Source of the DNA: Marthasterias glacialis
Taxonomy: Eukaryota > Echinodermata > Asteroidea > Forcipulatida > Asteriidae
Assembly (NCBI GenBank): GCA_911728455.2
Contig: OU452231.1
Coordinates: forward strand, 9,144,963-9,208,962
Length of the DNA stretch: 64,000 bases
Reading direction: 5' to 3'
The notes beneath the pieces are model-generated. The model had not been told where the DNA came from and made no database searches. It saw nothing but the letters and a program-made list of their open reading frames with translations. Shown piece after piece: positions 49,425 through 59,396 of the stretch. A program made the position numbers and the translations under genes. Numbering within the stretch: position 1 is the stretch's first letter; every line of letters starts with the position of its first letter.

Positions 49425-49620
49425 GGGGGGTGAACAAAGAAAAATTGACTGAAGCGGGATTTGAATCTGCGACCACCGGTTGAACGTACCGACGCTGCGG
49501 CTCTACCAACTGAACTATCCAGCCCTAATGTTGCCGGTCTCTTTATTTTGTCAATATCTTTGTTCGGGGTGCCCCAGTTAATTTTCCTTGTGGTTTATTG
49601 CTTGATATTTAAAATAATTA
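49425..49620 (-). mobile_element. tRNA-headed SINE (copy 2; tRNA-like part 49445-49526)
   Basis: On the minus strand: AGGGCTGGATAGTTCAGTTG, then GTAGAGC (A box) and CGCAGATTCAAATCCCGC (altered B box). Flanked 5' by GAACAAAGATATTGACAAAA and 3' by TTTTTCTTTGTTCACCCC as in copy 1. Stems are imperfect, so it is not a working tRNA gene. Confidence 0.75.
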
Positions 49621-49686
49621 TGTCAAGTTTTTAAGACAGCAACGAAAAATGGTTTTGGATTTCGGTGCAACGGTTCATACTATAAG

Positions 49687-49812
49687 AGGTGACTATAAGT
49701 AGACTTGCGGGTACAACCATGTGTAAATCTCTTTTGGGGAGGAGTGGTGGCTCTGAAAAGAGCCGTTGTGGTCTCAATGTTTCAAACTATACTCTACTCG
49801 TCTTCAGAGCCA
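49687..49812. mobile_element. Foldback family F, left half only (copy 2)
   Basis: GACTTGCGGGTACAACCATG, TGGCTCTGAAAAGAGCCGTT, GTGGTCTCAATGTTTCAAAC and TACTCGTCTTCAGAGCCACT. The right arm seen in copies 1 and 3 is absent. Confidence 0.7.
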
Positions 49813-50350
49813 CTGTATATTTTGTTTTCACTGGCATGAATTGTAATAACTGTTGGCATTAGGTAAACAATTAAAACAGACTTTAAAACGTACGGAAAAG
49901 CATGATAGAAGAACACTATGAAACAGTTCATATTTGCAAAACTCACTTTTGATTACACCGTTTTGATTACACCTTTATTCATGTGAGTTTGTACTCATTT
50001 GTGAACGAATTTTTAAAGACACTGTATACTAGGGCAGGTTTTTATCAGCACAATCAAATATAAATGTCCAACAAATACTATAATGCGGTATAAAATGAGA
50101 TTTAAAAGCTACACATGCGTGCAGATTTTAAAATTCTTGTGATTTATTTTTCTGAAAAACTGTGGGGGATTGACATGCAAAAGAATTATGACATTCTACA
50201 AAGGTTTTCCCCGCAAATGTCAACAAAACAAATAATGGAATTTGATCTCCGGTTCGCTCAAACTCAAGTTTCAAAAGAACCCGTTAATTTCAAGAGAGTC
50301 GTTCGTTTATTTCATATTCACTCTACAGATAAGATCATTCCAGTTAGTAA

Positions 50351-50746
50351 TTAAAGGCATTGCATACGTTTGGTAATGACTCTGAAAATTGTTTGCAATA
50401 AAAACTTACTTGGTAAGGAGTACAGCAGCTTTGGATAGTATAATGCATTTTGAGAAACGTTTCACTTCGAAGCACTGCAGTTATGGAAAAATATATCACT
50501 TTTTATCCCCCAAAAACTTGAATCTGAGAAGCGTTATGGCCGTAACGCTTCTCAGAATGTGTAATCCAATGAAGGATACTTCTTCTACGTGAACGCAACC
50601 GCTCCAGATTTTTGGCGATATCTCAAAAACGCTGCCACCTTTTGAAATGAAATTTACACAGGTTAGTTTTATGGTATATATCTACAATTATATAGCATTA
50701 AGGCAAACGTACGGTTATAAAAACCAAAGGTATACTTTGCCTTTAA
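50351..50746. mobile_element. TTAAAGGCA-ended element with internal perfect palindrome
   Basis: Ends TTAAAGGCATTGCATACGTT and CCAAAGGTATACTTTGCCTT(TAA) are inverted. At 50524-50555 CTGAGAAGCGTTA is followed by TGGCCG and TAACGCTTCTCAG, a perfect 13-bp-arm hairpin at mid-element. Elements with these ends and a central hairpin are, from memory, common in echinoderm and other deuterostome sequence. No ORF. Confidence 0.75.
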
Positions 50747-51004
50747 ATGAAAATTAATCGATTTGTGATGGAGTAAATTAGTTCCAAGCTTCTAGTTTGT
50801 AATAAACCTCGTACAGGTCCTTACAACCAAATTATGACAGTCCTTAAGTAACACCCTTGCAAACATCATTACACAGCAACAGCACGCATTAAAAACTGAG
50901 TTTTAAAGTCAGTTCTTCATTTAAAAATCCTCCGGGTAAAATTGGTTTTGAAATACTGAACAAGATGAATGTTATATTCATTAAGATTTTACAACTATAT
51001 TATT

Positions 51005-51180
51005 TTCAAAATCCATGGCGATAGAGCGAAGTGTTTATTGTATTACTATTTTGTGTGTGTACAAATGAGAAAGAGAAACACAATCATGTTCGTCATCGCT
51101 ACGTAGTTGCGAGTCAAACTCACAAAAAATGGTAATATACATTTGCAGTTTGAGATTGTATTATACATGGTGCATCGTTA
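51005..51180. repeat. 3' flank block of receptor D (partner 62330-62575)
   Basis: GCTACGTAGTTGCGAG(T/C)CAAACTCAC is shared, preceded in both by a TCCTCCGGGTA block (50928 and 62243). Earlier phrases GGAGTAAATT(A/G)GTTCCAA occur at about 50770 and 61480, so the D and E 3' flanks are colinear for over 1 kb. Confidence 0.7.
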
Positions 51181-51345
51181 TTATAAAACATATTGGATGC
51201 ATATGAGTGCATTGTCGCAGAATGTAATCACGATGTGAAATCTGGACTTTAGCTGAGTGAAATTGAGAAGCCAGATGAGTCGCTGAGTCGTTGTTTTCTG
51301 CGACAATGCACGAACGAAATGCATTCAATAGATTGTTTTATATAA
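51181..51345. mobile_element. MITE with TTATAAAACA / TGTTTTATATAA ends
   Basis: Inner repeats GAGTGCATTGTCGCAGAA and TTCTGCGACAATGCACGA are perfect complements over about 17 bp; ATGCAT and AAATGCATT lie in the outer arms. 165 bp, no ORF. It is absent from the paralogous E flank near 62450-62520. Confidence 0.75.
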
Positions 51346-51610
51346 CTCACACATAGATCCTTGCCATTTTATTTGTTTTTTTATAACAATAAACACAAAG
51401 TAGACACGGTTCCTCGCCCTACCCCACACTCTGAAAAATGTGTTATTTATTTTTTTTATTTTTTTTAACACCGTGGACGACTGCGAGGCGTCCAATAATC
51501 ATCCATATTGAACGTGCGCGCCCAAGCAAAACCTTGGCAGTAAATTCATGGCAAAAAAATAGATGACACGCGTTCCACCAATCAAATGACAAGGATCTTT
51601 AGGCGCGGTA
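51346..51610. repeat. Inverted-repeat region with AGATCCTTG ends
   Basis: CATAGATCCTTGCCATTTTA at the left is mirrored by AATCAAATGACAAGGATCTT at the right. The right end with CGTTCCACC matches, in reverse, AGATCCTTGTAATTTGATTG...GTGGAAC just after the UGT gene (13697-13725). Possibly a MITE. Confidence 0.5.
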
Positions 51611-51896
51611 TAGTACAGTTTATTTCAGTGCAATAATTTGCAACTAGACTAACTATTTTTGTTTAACTTAGCGTGAGGAATTTTTTTCTTTCGTGACTTT
51701 ATCGTTCTTTAAATAAAAGTCTGTAGTTTCAATGGGTTGGTGATTGGTATCGTCGATTACGTAGACCTATATGCTAATTATAATTCTAATCAGCATAAAT
51801 TTGCAAGGTTTATACTAATTGTCATTACCTGCTACCGGTCCATATTATACAGTCGGAACGAAAACGATGTATGGACCGGGAACCAGTCTATACCAG

Positions 51897-52037
51897 TCTA
51901 TGGGAAACTTTTGGGGACACTAGGTGGCAGCAGACTTACCATTGTTCTTAGAATGTGCGCATGATCAGAACTACGTAAACAATGGAAATTTACCTGGTAA
52001 GTCTGCTGCCACCTAGTGTTACAAAATCTCCCATTGG
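51897..52037. mobile_element. MITE with GGTGGCAGCAGACTTACC inverted ends
   Basis: ACACTAGGTGGCAGCAGACT at the left returns as AGTCTGCTGCCACCTAGTGT at the right, and the outer TATGGGAAACTTTTG pairs loosely with CAAAATCTCCCATTGG. About 140 bp, no ORF. Confidence 0.8.
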
Positions 52038-52419
52038 ATGCTCATATTAATTTGTAAGTTTTTTAAGTGCTTTCGCAAACTCAAGTCTGCTGTGATGACG
52101 TAGTTATTCCGACCAATCTTCACTTAGTCCTTGTCTCGGTTATTTTGCTTAATTCCAAAATGTCACAAGTAAATAAAACATCATACGGGATGTGTTCGCA
52201 CTTGACCTCCACTGGAGCATTAAAAAAAAAATCTGTCTTATTTTGAAAAGTGAAATAATCTTTTCCCGTGGAATATTCTTGAAACCCAATTATAGAGCAT
52301 TTTACTTTGAAGAAATCAATTTCCAATTAACTGCCTACATCACGATTTATTCTGGACACGGTCCTGTGTATTTCGCAACTCACTTAAATTTGTTTTTGGT
52401 AAATATTGTTTTTGTTTGA

Positions 52420-52700
52420 GAAACGTGCTCGCATAATCGTTCACGTCACAGAGTTCGGAGATGACCTTCTCCACCGTACGGCCCTGGATCTGAGTTTTAT
52501 GCGATGACGTTAATTAGCTGTTTAACTCCTCATTACATTAATTTTACTCGTCATTGTTTTTCAATATCTGGAGCTTTTGATTTTGCTTAAATATACTCAG
52601 ACACTGTTTTTGTAATTTGTAATTTACACGAACTAGCGCTAAAATAACGAAATCAAATCGAATCTAATCATTCATTGTTTTAATTGTATTAAAATAAAGT
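52420..52700 (+). pseudogene. UGT last-exon relic with 3' UTR
   Basis: Clear nucleotide match to UGT exon 5 and its 3' UTR: GCTCGCATAATCGTTCACGT, CACAGAGTTCGG, GGATCTGAGTTTTAT, CGTCATTGTTTTTCAATATC, TGGAGCTT, TTAAATATACTCAGACACTG. It opens with a small deletion (GAAACG then TGCTCGC), has TGA after LDLSFMR, and lacks the membrane helix in frame. AATAAA at 52693-52698 aligns with the signal at 13662. No earlier UGT exons are visible upstream, so it is a truncated duplicate or solo exon. Confidence 0.85.
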
Positions 52701-52754
52701 GTTGAGAGCCCCCCCCCCCCCGGAAAAAAAATAAATAGATAAAAAAGCCAAATC

Positions 52755-53110
52755 AGTACTTCTTATTTTGATTGCCGCAATCAAAATAAAGGCTGATATG
52801 AACGTGAACAAATCACGTATATAAAAAAAAAACTATTTTAACAAGATTGATACCAGAATCAATCTTGAACAGCTGTTTATTTCCACTGGATCGAAACAAA
52901 TCACATCTTGAACGTTCACTGAATCCCCAATAAACACGCAAACCGTTATTCGTTGGTCTTTTCGTGAACATAGCCATCGAATTTTATCAAATAAAGTGAC
53001 ATGTTGGTTAATATTGTAACGTATCTTTTACAGTTTCAACCGTTTGTGGTCTTTTTTTAAAAGCACTTAATGTATACGAACTGAATGTCTCTCCCGTTTA
53101 TTTGTTATCA
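52755..53110. repeat. 5' flank block of receptor E
   Basis: Partner of 36795-37180: TTCTTATTTTGATTGCCGCA, ATCTTGAACAGCTGTTTATT, ATCACATCTTGAACGTTCAC, TTACAGTTTCAACCGTTTG. Divergent compared with C and D. From 53111 to 53700 only flank sequence, no gene. Confidence 0.65.
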
Positions 53111-53700
53111 GTAAAAACATCTGTAGATTAGTAGGTAACATTTTCATTGTTTTATATAGTACCGATATCCCTTTGTTTGTAGATCAAGGATGCATCAATC
53201 GCTTTCAACCGTTGCTTGTAGTTCATTCCGCTTCAGCGCTTTTGCCTATTTGTCTTTCCTCTGAAGTGGTTTTGCTTACTTGTCTTTCCGCTCATTTGTC
53301 ATAATTGGTTGTAGGCGGCTGTTTACTTGCAGTATCCCTGCCTTCACTGTAGCACCATTGTGTGCCCATGAGTTATTCCGCGCAATATTGCAGCTAGATA
53401 TAGGGCTGCAAAATGTTTAAATTATTACATATCACGTTTCCACCTGTCCTCCGTAACTTTGGGAAATTGAGTTAAATAAAACGGTCCGTACAAAAATAGG
53501 CACGACAGAGTAGTTCTTGCTTACCTTGACTGGATTAGTTTACGCACTGCGTGAGCTGAGAGAGCTCCGTTGTGGCGTCATCTCATTCAGTAATGATGTA
53601 TTCTCGCACACACACTGAAATGAAACCATTCACGTCTGACTCTCTACAGAGAGAAGAAAACCTGGCAGTGAAGAGGGTGTGATGTCAAATGGAGGATATC

Positions 53701-53730
53701 GTGCTGCTAGCTGAGTTTTGTTTAGTCTCT
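53701..53730 (+). promoter_or_regulatory. Conserved 5' block of receptor E
   Basis: GTGCTGCTAGCTGAGTTTTG then TTTAGTCTCT, about 155 bp before the ATG, the same spacing as in receptor B. Confidence 0.5.
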
Positions 53731-53855
53731 CAGAAAACTTTTATACAAAATTTACATTGATGATCCTACCTGCGTAAATATTCTGGCCGATACCAGTCGG
53801 CCTTTTGAGAAGTCATTTTCCGCTCTACTAAACATTGCTACGGATAAAAGCAAAG

Positions 53856-56800
53856 ATGAAATTCTTTGATCGAATTGTTCTGTTTGTGTTGCTTCCTTTG
53901 CGTTCGGATGGCACCGCCGTACCAGCGGTCGCACAGCTGAATTTCAACCGTTCCGGAGATGTTATCCTCGGTGCAACCTTCCCGTTCCATTCCTGGTCCT
54001 CGACGCCGTGTGGAGGAGAACTCAGTCGCTGGGCAATCGAGCTATCAGAGACCTTCATCTACGCAATCGATGAAATCAACAGACGCAACGATCTTCTGGC
54101 GAACATAACCATTGGCTATGATATCCGCGATGACTGCTACTCGGAGATAGCTGTGATTTGGTCCACTCTTGCCTTAGCGAGTACATCAGATACAAACCAG
54201 ACCTATGTCGAGTTTAAGAAGATATCAACCCCAGCGAGAGGTACCCTCCTTGGGATTGTTGGAACGGTGTCCAGTAGTACAAGCATCCCTGCAGCCCAAG
54301 CGGCTAACATATACCGCGTCCCAATAATCTCACCCTTTGCTACGAGTAACGAGCTGAGCGACAAGAGCAGGTTCCCGAACTTCCTCCGGACCGTCCCTCC
54401 AGATAAACTCCAAGCCTTGGCTATCGTGGACATCCTGCTGCGATTCAATTGGAAGTACATCGGCCTCTACTTTGACTTTAGTACCTACGGCATCCATGGA
54501 GCGCAAGAAATTCAGAAAATCGCAGAGAAAAAAAACATATGTCTTGCTTTTTCTGTTCCCATAAGGTCCAATGCACCACAAACGGAACTGGACGAGGCGG
54601 TCCAGAAAGTAAAGGTTTTCCCAAAGGTACGAGTTGTGGTCATGTTCACCTCTGCAGATGTCGCTGGTGCCATCATCAGCAACATAAACGGAGAGGTTGA
54701 GAATCACTCTATTACTTTCATTGCAAGTGACTCATGGGGTTATTTTGACACATTAGAAGAATACGGTGTTGAATTGGAAAGTGTCCGTGGCAGTATTTTT
54801 CTCCGTTTGAAGTACCATATCATCCCCGGTTTCGAGGAACATTTCCGTCAACTTGAACTTGATGCCGATGTTAGCCGAGTGAGCCCCTGGTTGAAAAACT
54901 TTTTGATGGAATGGATGAAGGAAAAAGCATGCTCCCATTTAAAAGATTGTCCTATACGACTCAATTCCAACGATAACTTTGTTGTCGATGCAGTTTTAGC
55001 CTACGCCTATGCTCTCCAAAACTTGCTGACCGACCTTTGTGTTGATGAAGTTTGTGCCGAGACATTACAAACTGTCACTGGTAACGATCTTTTACCGTAT
55101 CTAATGGAAGTTGAATTTGAAGGAATTGCCGGTCATTACCGGTTTGATAGCTCCGGTGATCCAAATGGCAAACTCCGCATTCTAAACCTGCAGAGGGATA
55201 CGTCTAGTAAGTTTGAATTTATCGAGGTAGGCGAATGGGACCTGACTGCAGCAGAGCCCTTACGTTTGAACACGCCAGCGATGCAGTGGGTCGGGGCCCA
55301 GCCACCCACGTCACTTTGCAGAGACAAATGTTCGTCAGGCTCGATTGAAGTACCGCTGGAGCAAAAGTGTTGCTTTGGCTGCCAACTCTGCCCTAGAAAC
55401 GCAATTGTTGCCAATAAGACCATGTGCCAGGAATGCCCGAAGGATCTGTGGCCAGATGAGACTTTTAAACGATGTCTCCCGATTGTTCCAACCCCGCCAG
55501 ATTGGAATAATCCGGTGGTTATTGCCATCATTGTTCTATCTGTCTTTGGTCTGGTACTCTCAGCTCTCGCAGCTGCAGGCCTCTTCTTCTACCGTAAACA
55601 TATCCTAATAAAAGCGTCAAGTCGAGAGCTGAGCAGCATCAACATACTGGGACTCACCCTGGCTTTCCTTTCCCCCTTCCTGCTTCTTCTACCCCCGACA
55701 GATGTTTCATGTATTTCGTCAGAAATGGTGGTATCTTCGTGTATCACCCTGACGTATGCCCCAACGCTCCTGAAGGTGAACCGAATCCATAGGATCTTCG
55801 AGGCGGGTAAGAAGTCCAACAAGCGCCCCCGCTTCATCGGTCCACGGGTCCAGATTGTCTTTGTACTCGTTGCTTTCATCCTCACGGTAGGCATGTCATA
55901 AGTTATCTTTCGTTTAAACCCCACTGTGGCCGATTCATGTCCAGGTTTTGTTGGCAGTTTACCTCTATAGCACATTTTCTATGCAATCATCCGTCATCAG
56001 TCTTCTTTCATGATTGCCTTTGAGAATGCAATCAAAGTAAACAGGTGACCATACTTTCATGGTTCATGATTTGTTATTGACTATTTCTATTTATCTCAAT
56101 CAAAATAAGAGCATTGTTTTGTTTAGGAACTAACTCATCGCACACGGCTTCGGAGAAAACAATGATTAGAACAATTTTGATCTTACTTTTGATCATGGTT
56201 TACTTTCGATCATAACAAAACCTTAAGAAAGCCGCTTGAAATTTGATTTTGGTTTTTTTTTCTTTGCGACAACAAATTGAATTTCTTAAGTTCTTACCAC
56301 ATTCTGACAAGCTGTATTAGAGTTCCATATCAAACAGAAAATAATTTGATATCACTAAATTCTCCTAATTTATTAAAATAAAAAAGATCCTTCTTGTATA
56401 ATTATTAAAGAGTTCTCAAATTAATTTATACACAGTTTCGAAAGCACCAAAAAATCTGACATTGCTTAATTTGATATCAGTAAATTCTCCTAATGTATTA
56501 AAATAACAAAGATCCTTCTTGTATAATTATTAAAGAGTTCTCAAATTAATTTATAAACAATTTCGAAAGCACCAAAAAATCTGACATTGCTTTGAAGGAG
56601 AATCATTTTATATTTTTTACAAGATTGTGATTAGCTTCATTGGAGCACTGTCAAGCCCGAGTACACCCGGTAAACAGTACTTCGTCCCTCCTTCCGGCTA
56701 CATCGAAACTTTTTGCAAATTCGATTACGGTTTTCTGGTATCGACAATCTACAACCTGATGCTGATCCTGGCTTGCTGCTTCTACGCATTCAAGGCCCGC

Positions 56801-57142
56801 CGGGTACCAAGCAACTACAACGAGTCCAAGTTCATCGCTTTGAGTGTTTACTCCACACTGGTATTCGGCGTGGCAGCGGTACCCGTCTACATCACCGCTG
56901 TGTACACACTACAGAAGGTGGCAACGGTCTGTCTTGCATTACTCCTGAACGCGTTCTTGACGCTCTTTTGCGTCTATCTGCCCAAACTGTACGCCATACG
57001 GTTTGATGTCGAGGTGGAACTGTGCGAGTGGAAGGCGAGCACGTCTGTGTCTGCCGTAGTCGCTAACACAGTACCGACATCCCAGCAGAGTAACCTGGTC
57101 AAACCACCGGCAGGCCCTACGTCCTCTGTTGCCGGTATGTAA
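53856..57142 (+). CDS. Class C GPCR, mGluR-like, receptor E (two exons, 849 aa)
   Basis: Exon 1 53856-55886, exon 2 56624-57142, phase-0 splice in TM4. Start MKFFDRIVLFVLL aligns with the other four. Flytrap, nine-cysteine domain and seven TM are complete; SSS, ATS, VPPD, TYG and SDSW are intact. Distinctive: PAVAQLNFNRSG at the mature N-terminus, SVPIRSN, MFTSADVAGAIISNINGEVEN in lobe 2, YFDTLEEYGVE as in B, SGDPNGKLRI, RDTSSKF. Exon 2 has IVISFIGAL and KFDYGFL. Exon 1 combines features of C (TSADVAG), B (DTLEEYG, RLNSN) and D (VANKTMC), a mosaic that suggests conversion among copies. Intron 737 bp, related to D. Ligand unknown. Confidence 0.9.
56342..56592. repeat. 125-bp tandem duplication in the intron of receptor E
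   Basis: Units 56342-56466 and 56467-56592 are almost identical (TAATTTGATATCA through AAGATCCTTCTTGTATAATT and AATCTGACATTGCT). The intron of D has a single loosely related copy. It ends about 30 bp before the acceptor. Confidence 0.9.
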
Positions 57143-57510
57143 TCTGACATCATCCAATCCGTCTCGCTCAAAAGTAATTTCAACCCAAACTACTGTCAAA
57201 TATTCGTAGTTCCTATGGCAAATATGTATACAGACGAGTTAGCACTTCATATACCAGTGTGTCAATGTTAACTGTTGTTCATGAGTCAGATTAACTTTAC
57301 TTAGACACGAGTTCATGCGTAACACTTACGCACATTGTTCATGCTGACAAGTAATAGAACACCGATTTATGCACCAATATGAACTACATGCTCATTCACT
57401 GAATTTCAATCTGTTGTTTATAATAAAGCACCGCTTCACTATTTTTTGAAAGAGTACAGCATTTCTCTTATCTTAGTTTTTGAGATTAAGCACACTTTAC
57501 GGCAGAGCTG
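57143..57510. other. Proximal 3' flank of receptor E
   Basis: Colinear with the D 3' flank. No gene or transposon recognised apart from the insertion that follows. Confidence 0.5.
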
Positions 57511-57840
57511 TAGTGGCCTAATTAAAGCATGGGGCATGGGGGCACGTGCCCCCCCCCCCATTTGACATCTGGACATTTTAAATTAAAAAATTACCCGAAT
57601 AAAATGTTACACTTTCTCAGCTAATATGAAGAAAAATCAATGTTTTTAAAACTATTTTTTCTTTCCACCTCCACGTCGGATTATCTCGTACAAAATAGTA
57701 AACGGCATAACAAGAGCGTTGAAAAGGCCAGGGGCTTAAGAAAAATAGCGAATGAAAACTGCATTTTTAGTTGGCCCCTAGAAAAAAAAATGGTGCACCC
57801 CTAAGTGCTACCCTAAACCTTTACCCGGGTTTCGTCGTTG
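57511..57840. mobile_element. hAT-like element, family H (copy 3) with perfect 8-bp target duplication
   Basis: Flanked by CAGAGCTG at 57503-57510 and 57841-57848. Starts TAGTGGCC, contains GGGCACGTGCCCC, CATTTGACATCTGGAC, AATCAATGTTTTTAAAAC and AAAATGGTGCACCC, as in copy 1. The single-copy site ACTTTACAACAGAGCTGTGA in the D flank (about 49374) is the empty version. Confidence 0.9.
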
Positions 57841-57848
57841 CAGAGCTG

Positions 57849-58319
57849 TGAAATTGGTCAATATTTTGTCTGGGATTCTTTATTTTATCAGTATTATTAA
57901 TATTATTATTATTTTTTATTTTTAATGAAATTTGTGTGAATTTTTGTGCTCCCGTTTATCATTATATTTAAGTGATTATTCAAACGTATCGTTGAAAATG
58001 TTTATCTTTCTCTGTATCCATAGCAACAATAGAACAATCAAACCGTTTAAAACAGAATTCCAGGCATCCTTGGAGAAGAGGCTTACATCTAGACAAGATA
58101 AGCCCCGGCACTCAGAACAATTATTTTGCGGAAATTGTGAGGAAATTTTGGAACAGCAATCATTTTGTGTTTCGTTTTAGTCCGGACTTGTTAAATGTGG
58201 AATTCAGAAGTTTCTGCCGAATTCAACACTGACTATTCTTAATTTTAAACGTGAATTATGCGGTCCTAGTAAATTTGCCCCATGGAAAATAATATTAACT
58301 TAATAATAAAATTTATACT
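57849..58319. other. Gene-free spacer
   Basis: The frame 57932-58180 shows no domain. ATT-rich stretch at about 57891-57925. Confidence 0.4.
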
Positions 58320-58470
58320 TATGCAATGTACATGGACAACAATGGTTATTGTCAAAGACCTGTATCTATATTTATGTGGCCCATAATATACATGAAATAA
58401 CAAACCTGGTGAAAGTTTAAGCTCAATCATCGGTCATCGGAGTCAAGAGAAAATCGTGAAAAAAAAACTC
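58320..58470 (-). mobile_element. Fragment of the TTAAAGGCA-type repeat
   Basis: TGTCAAAGACCTGTATCTAT, TGAAATAACAAACCTGGTGA and GCTCAATCATCGGTCATCGG AG-type phrases are the reverse complement of the motif series seen near 48955-49085 (CTCGGATGACCGGCTGAGC; ACAGGTTTG). Confidence 0.55.
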
Positions 58471-59247
58471 ATACGTTTTTCAGAGTTTCCAAACATCGGT
58501 GAGGGAAGGGCACGTTTCTAGTTGTTAGATCCTTTAAAGACTTATGGTCCGTGCCCAAGCCGATTTTTTTTTTTTTCATGAAAAAAGGAATCCACAGTTG
58601 AATTACTATTTTTGTAGGATGACCAAAGTTATTTCCTTTCAAATGAGATATCGAACGAAAAAATAAATCAACGAATAACAACAGAGTAATTAATACACAA
58701 AATAAAAGATAATAAAAATGTGTAGAGCACGATAAGTAAACTCCGCGCCTTCTCAATAATTATCAGCCCACACCGAGACAAAATGCAAGCAAAATGACGT
58801 TGTTTTTTATATAGCTGACTTCTGGGTACGAGCAGTAGACTCGGCCGACCTACATATTCTAACGTACGGTGGTTGGAAGGAATAGTCGTTTCGAAAACAA
58901 CGGGTTTTTTTTCTATCTGCTAAGTCAAAACGTTTATTTATTTCATCCTAATAACATGCCCTTTTAAATTGTTCGGATCGCTGGAAGCAGTTCATTTTCG
59001 AGCACAAATCACAGGAGCACGGATCATGCATCTTTAACATTTATTGGTATGAACACTTTAGAAAACCTACAAACCATTTGAGCCATCACAATTTAAAACG
59101 CAATACAGTGCCTTGCTTGGCCTGGCCACGTTTTGTTATTTTGACAAACTATAATAATTAAAGTCCTGGGGATTTCAAATACCGTGCGTATTCGGACATC
59201 GGGCCACGTGAAAGTGCGCGATTTTGTCTCCTAAATGCACTTAAAAA
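58471..59247. other. Gene-free spacer
   Basis: No supported feature. Confidence 0.4.
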
Positions 59248-59396
59248 AACGGGTCAGAATTGACCCGGATTCCGGGTCCCTGGAAAAAAATCTGGGTCCC
59301 TTCGGGTTTTAACACGGATTCTGTGTGAGTTTGACCCATTTCTGGGTCATTTTGACACAGATTCCGGATCAAATCCGGCCCGGGAGTTTTTAGAGT
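59248..59396. mobile_element. GGGTCA-rich palindromic repeat (copy 2)
   Basis: CGGGTCAGAATTGACCCGGA, GTGAGTTTGACCCATTTCTG, CCGGCCCGGGAGTTTTTAGA. Related to 37473-37625. Confidence 0.65.
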
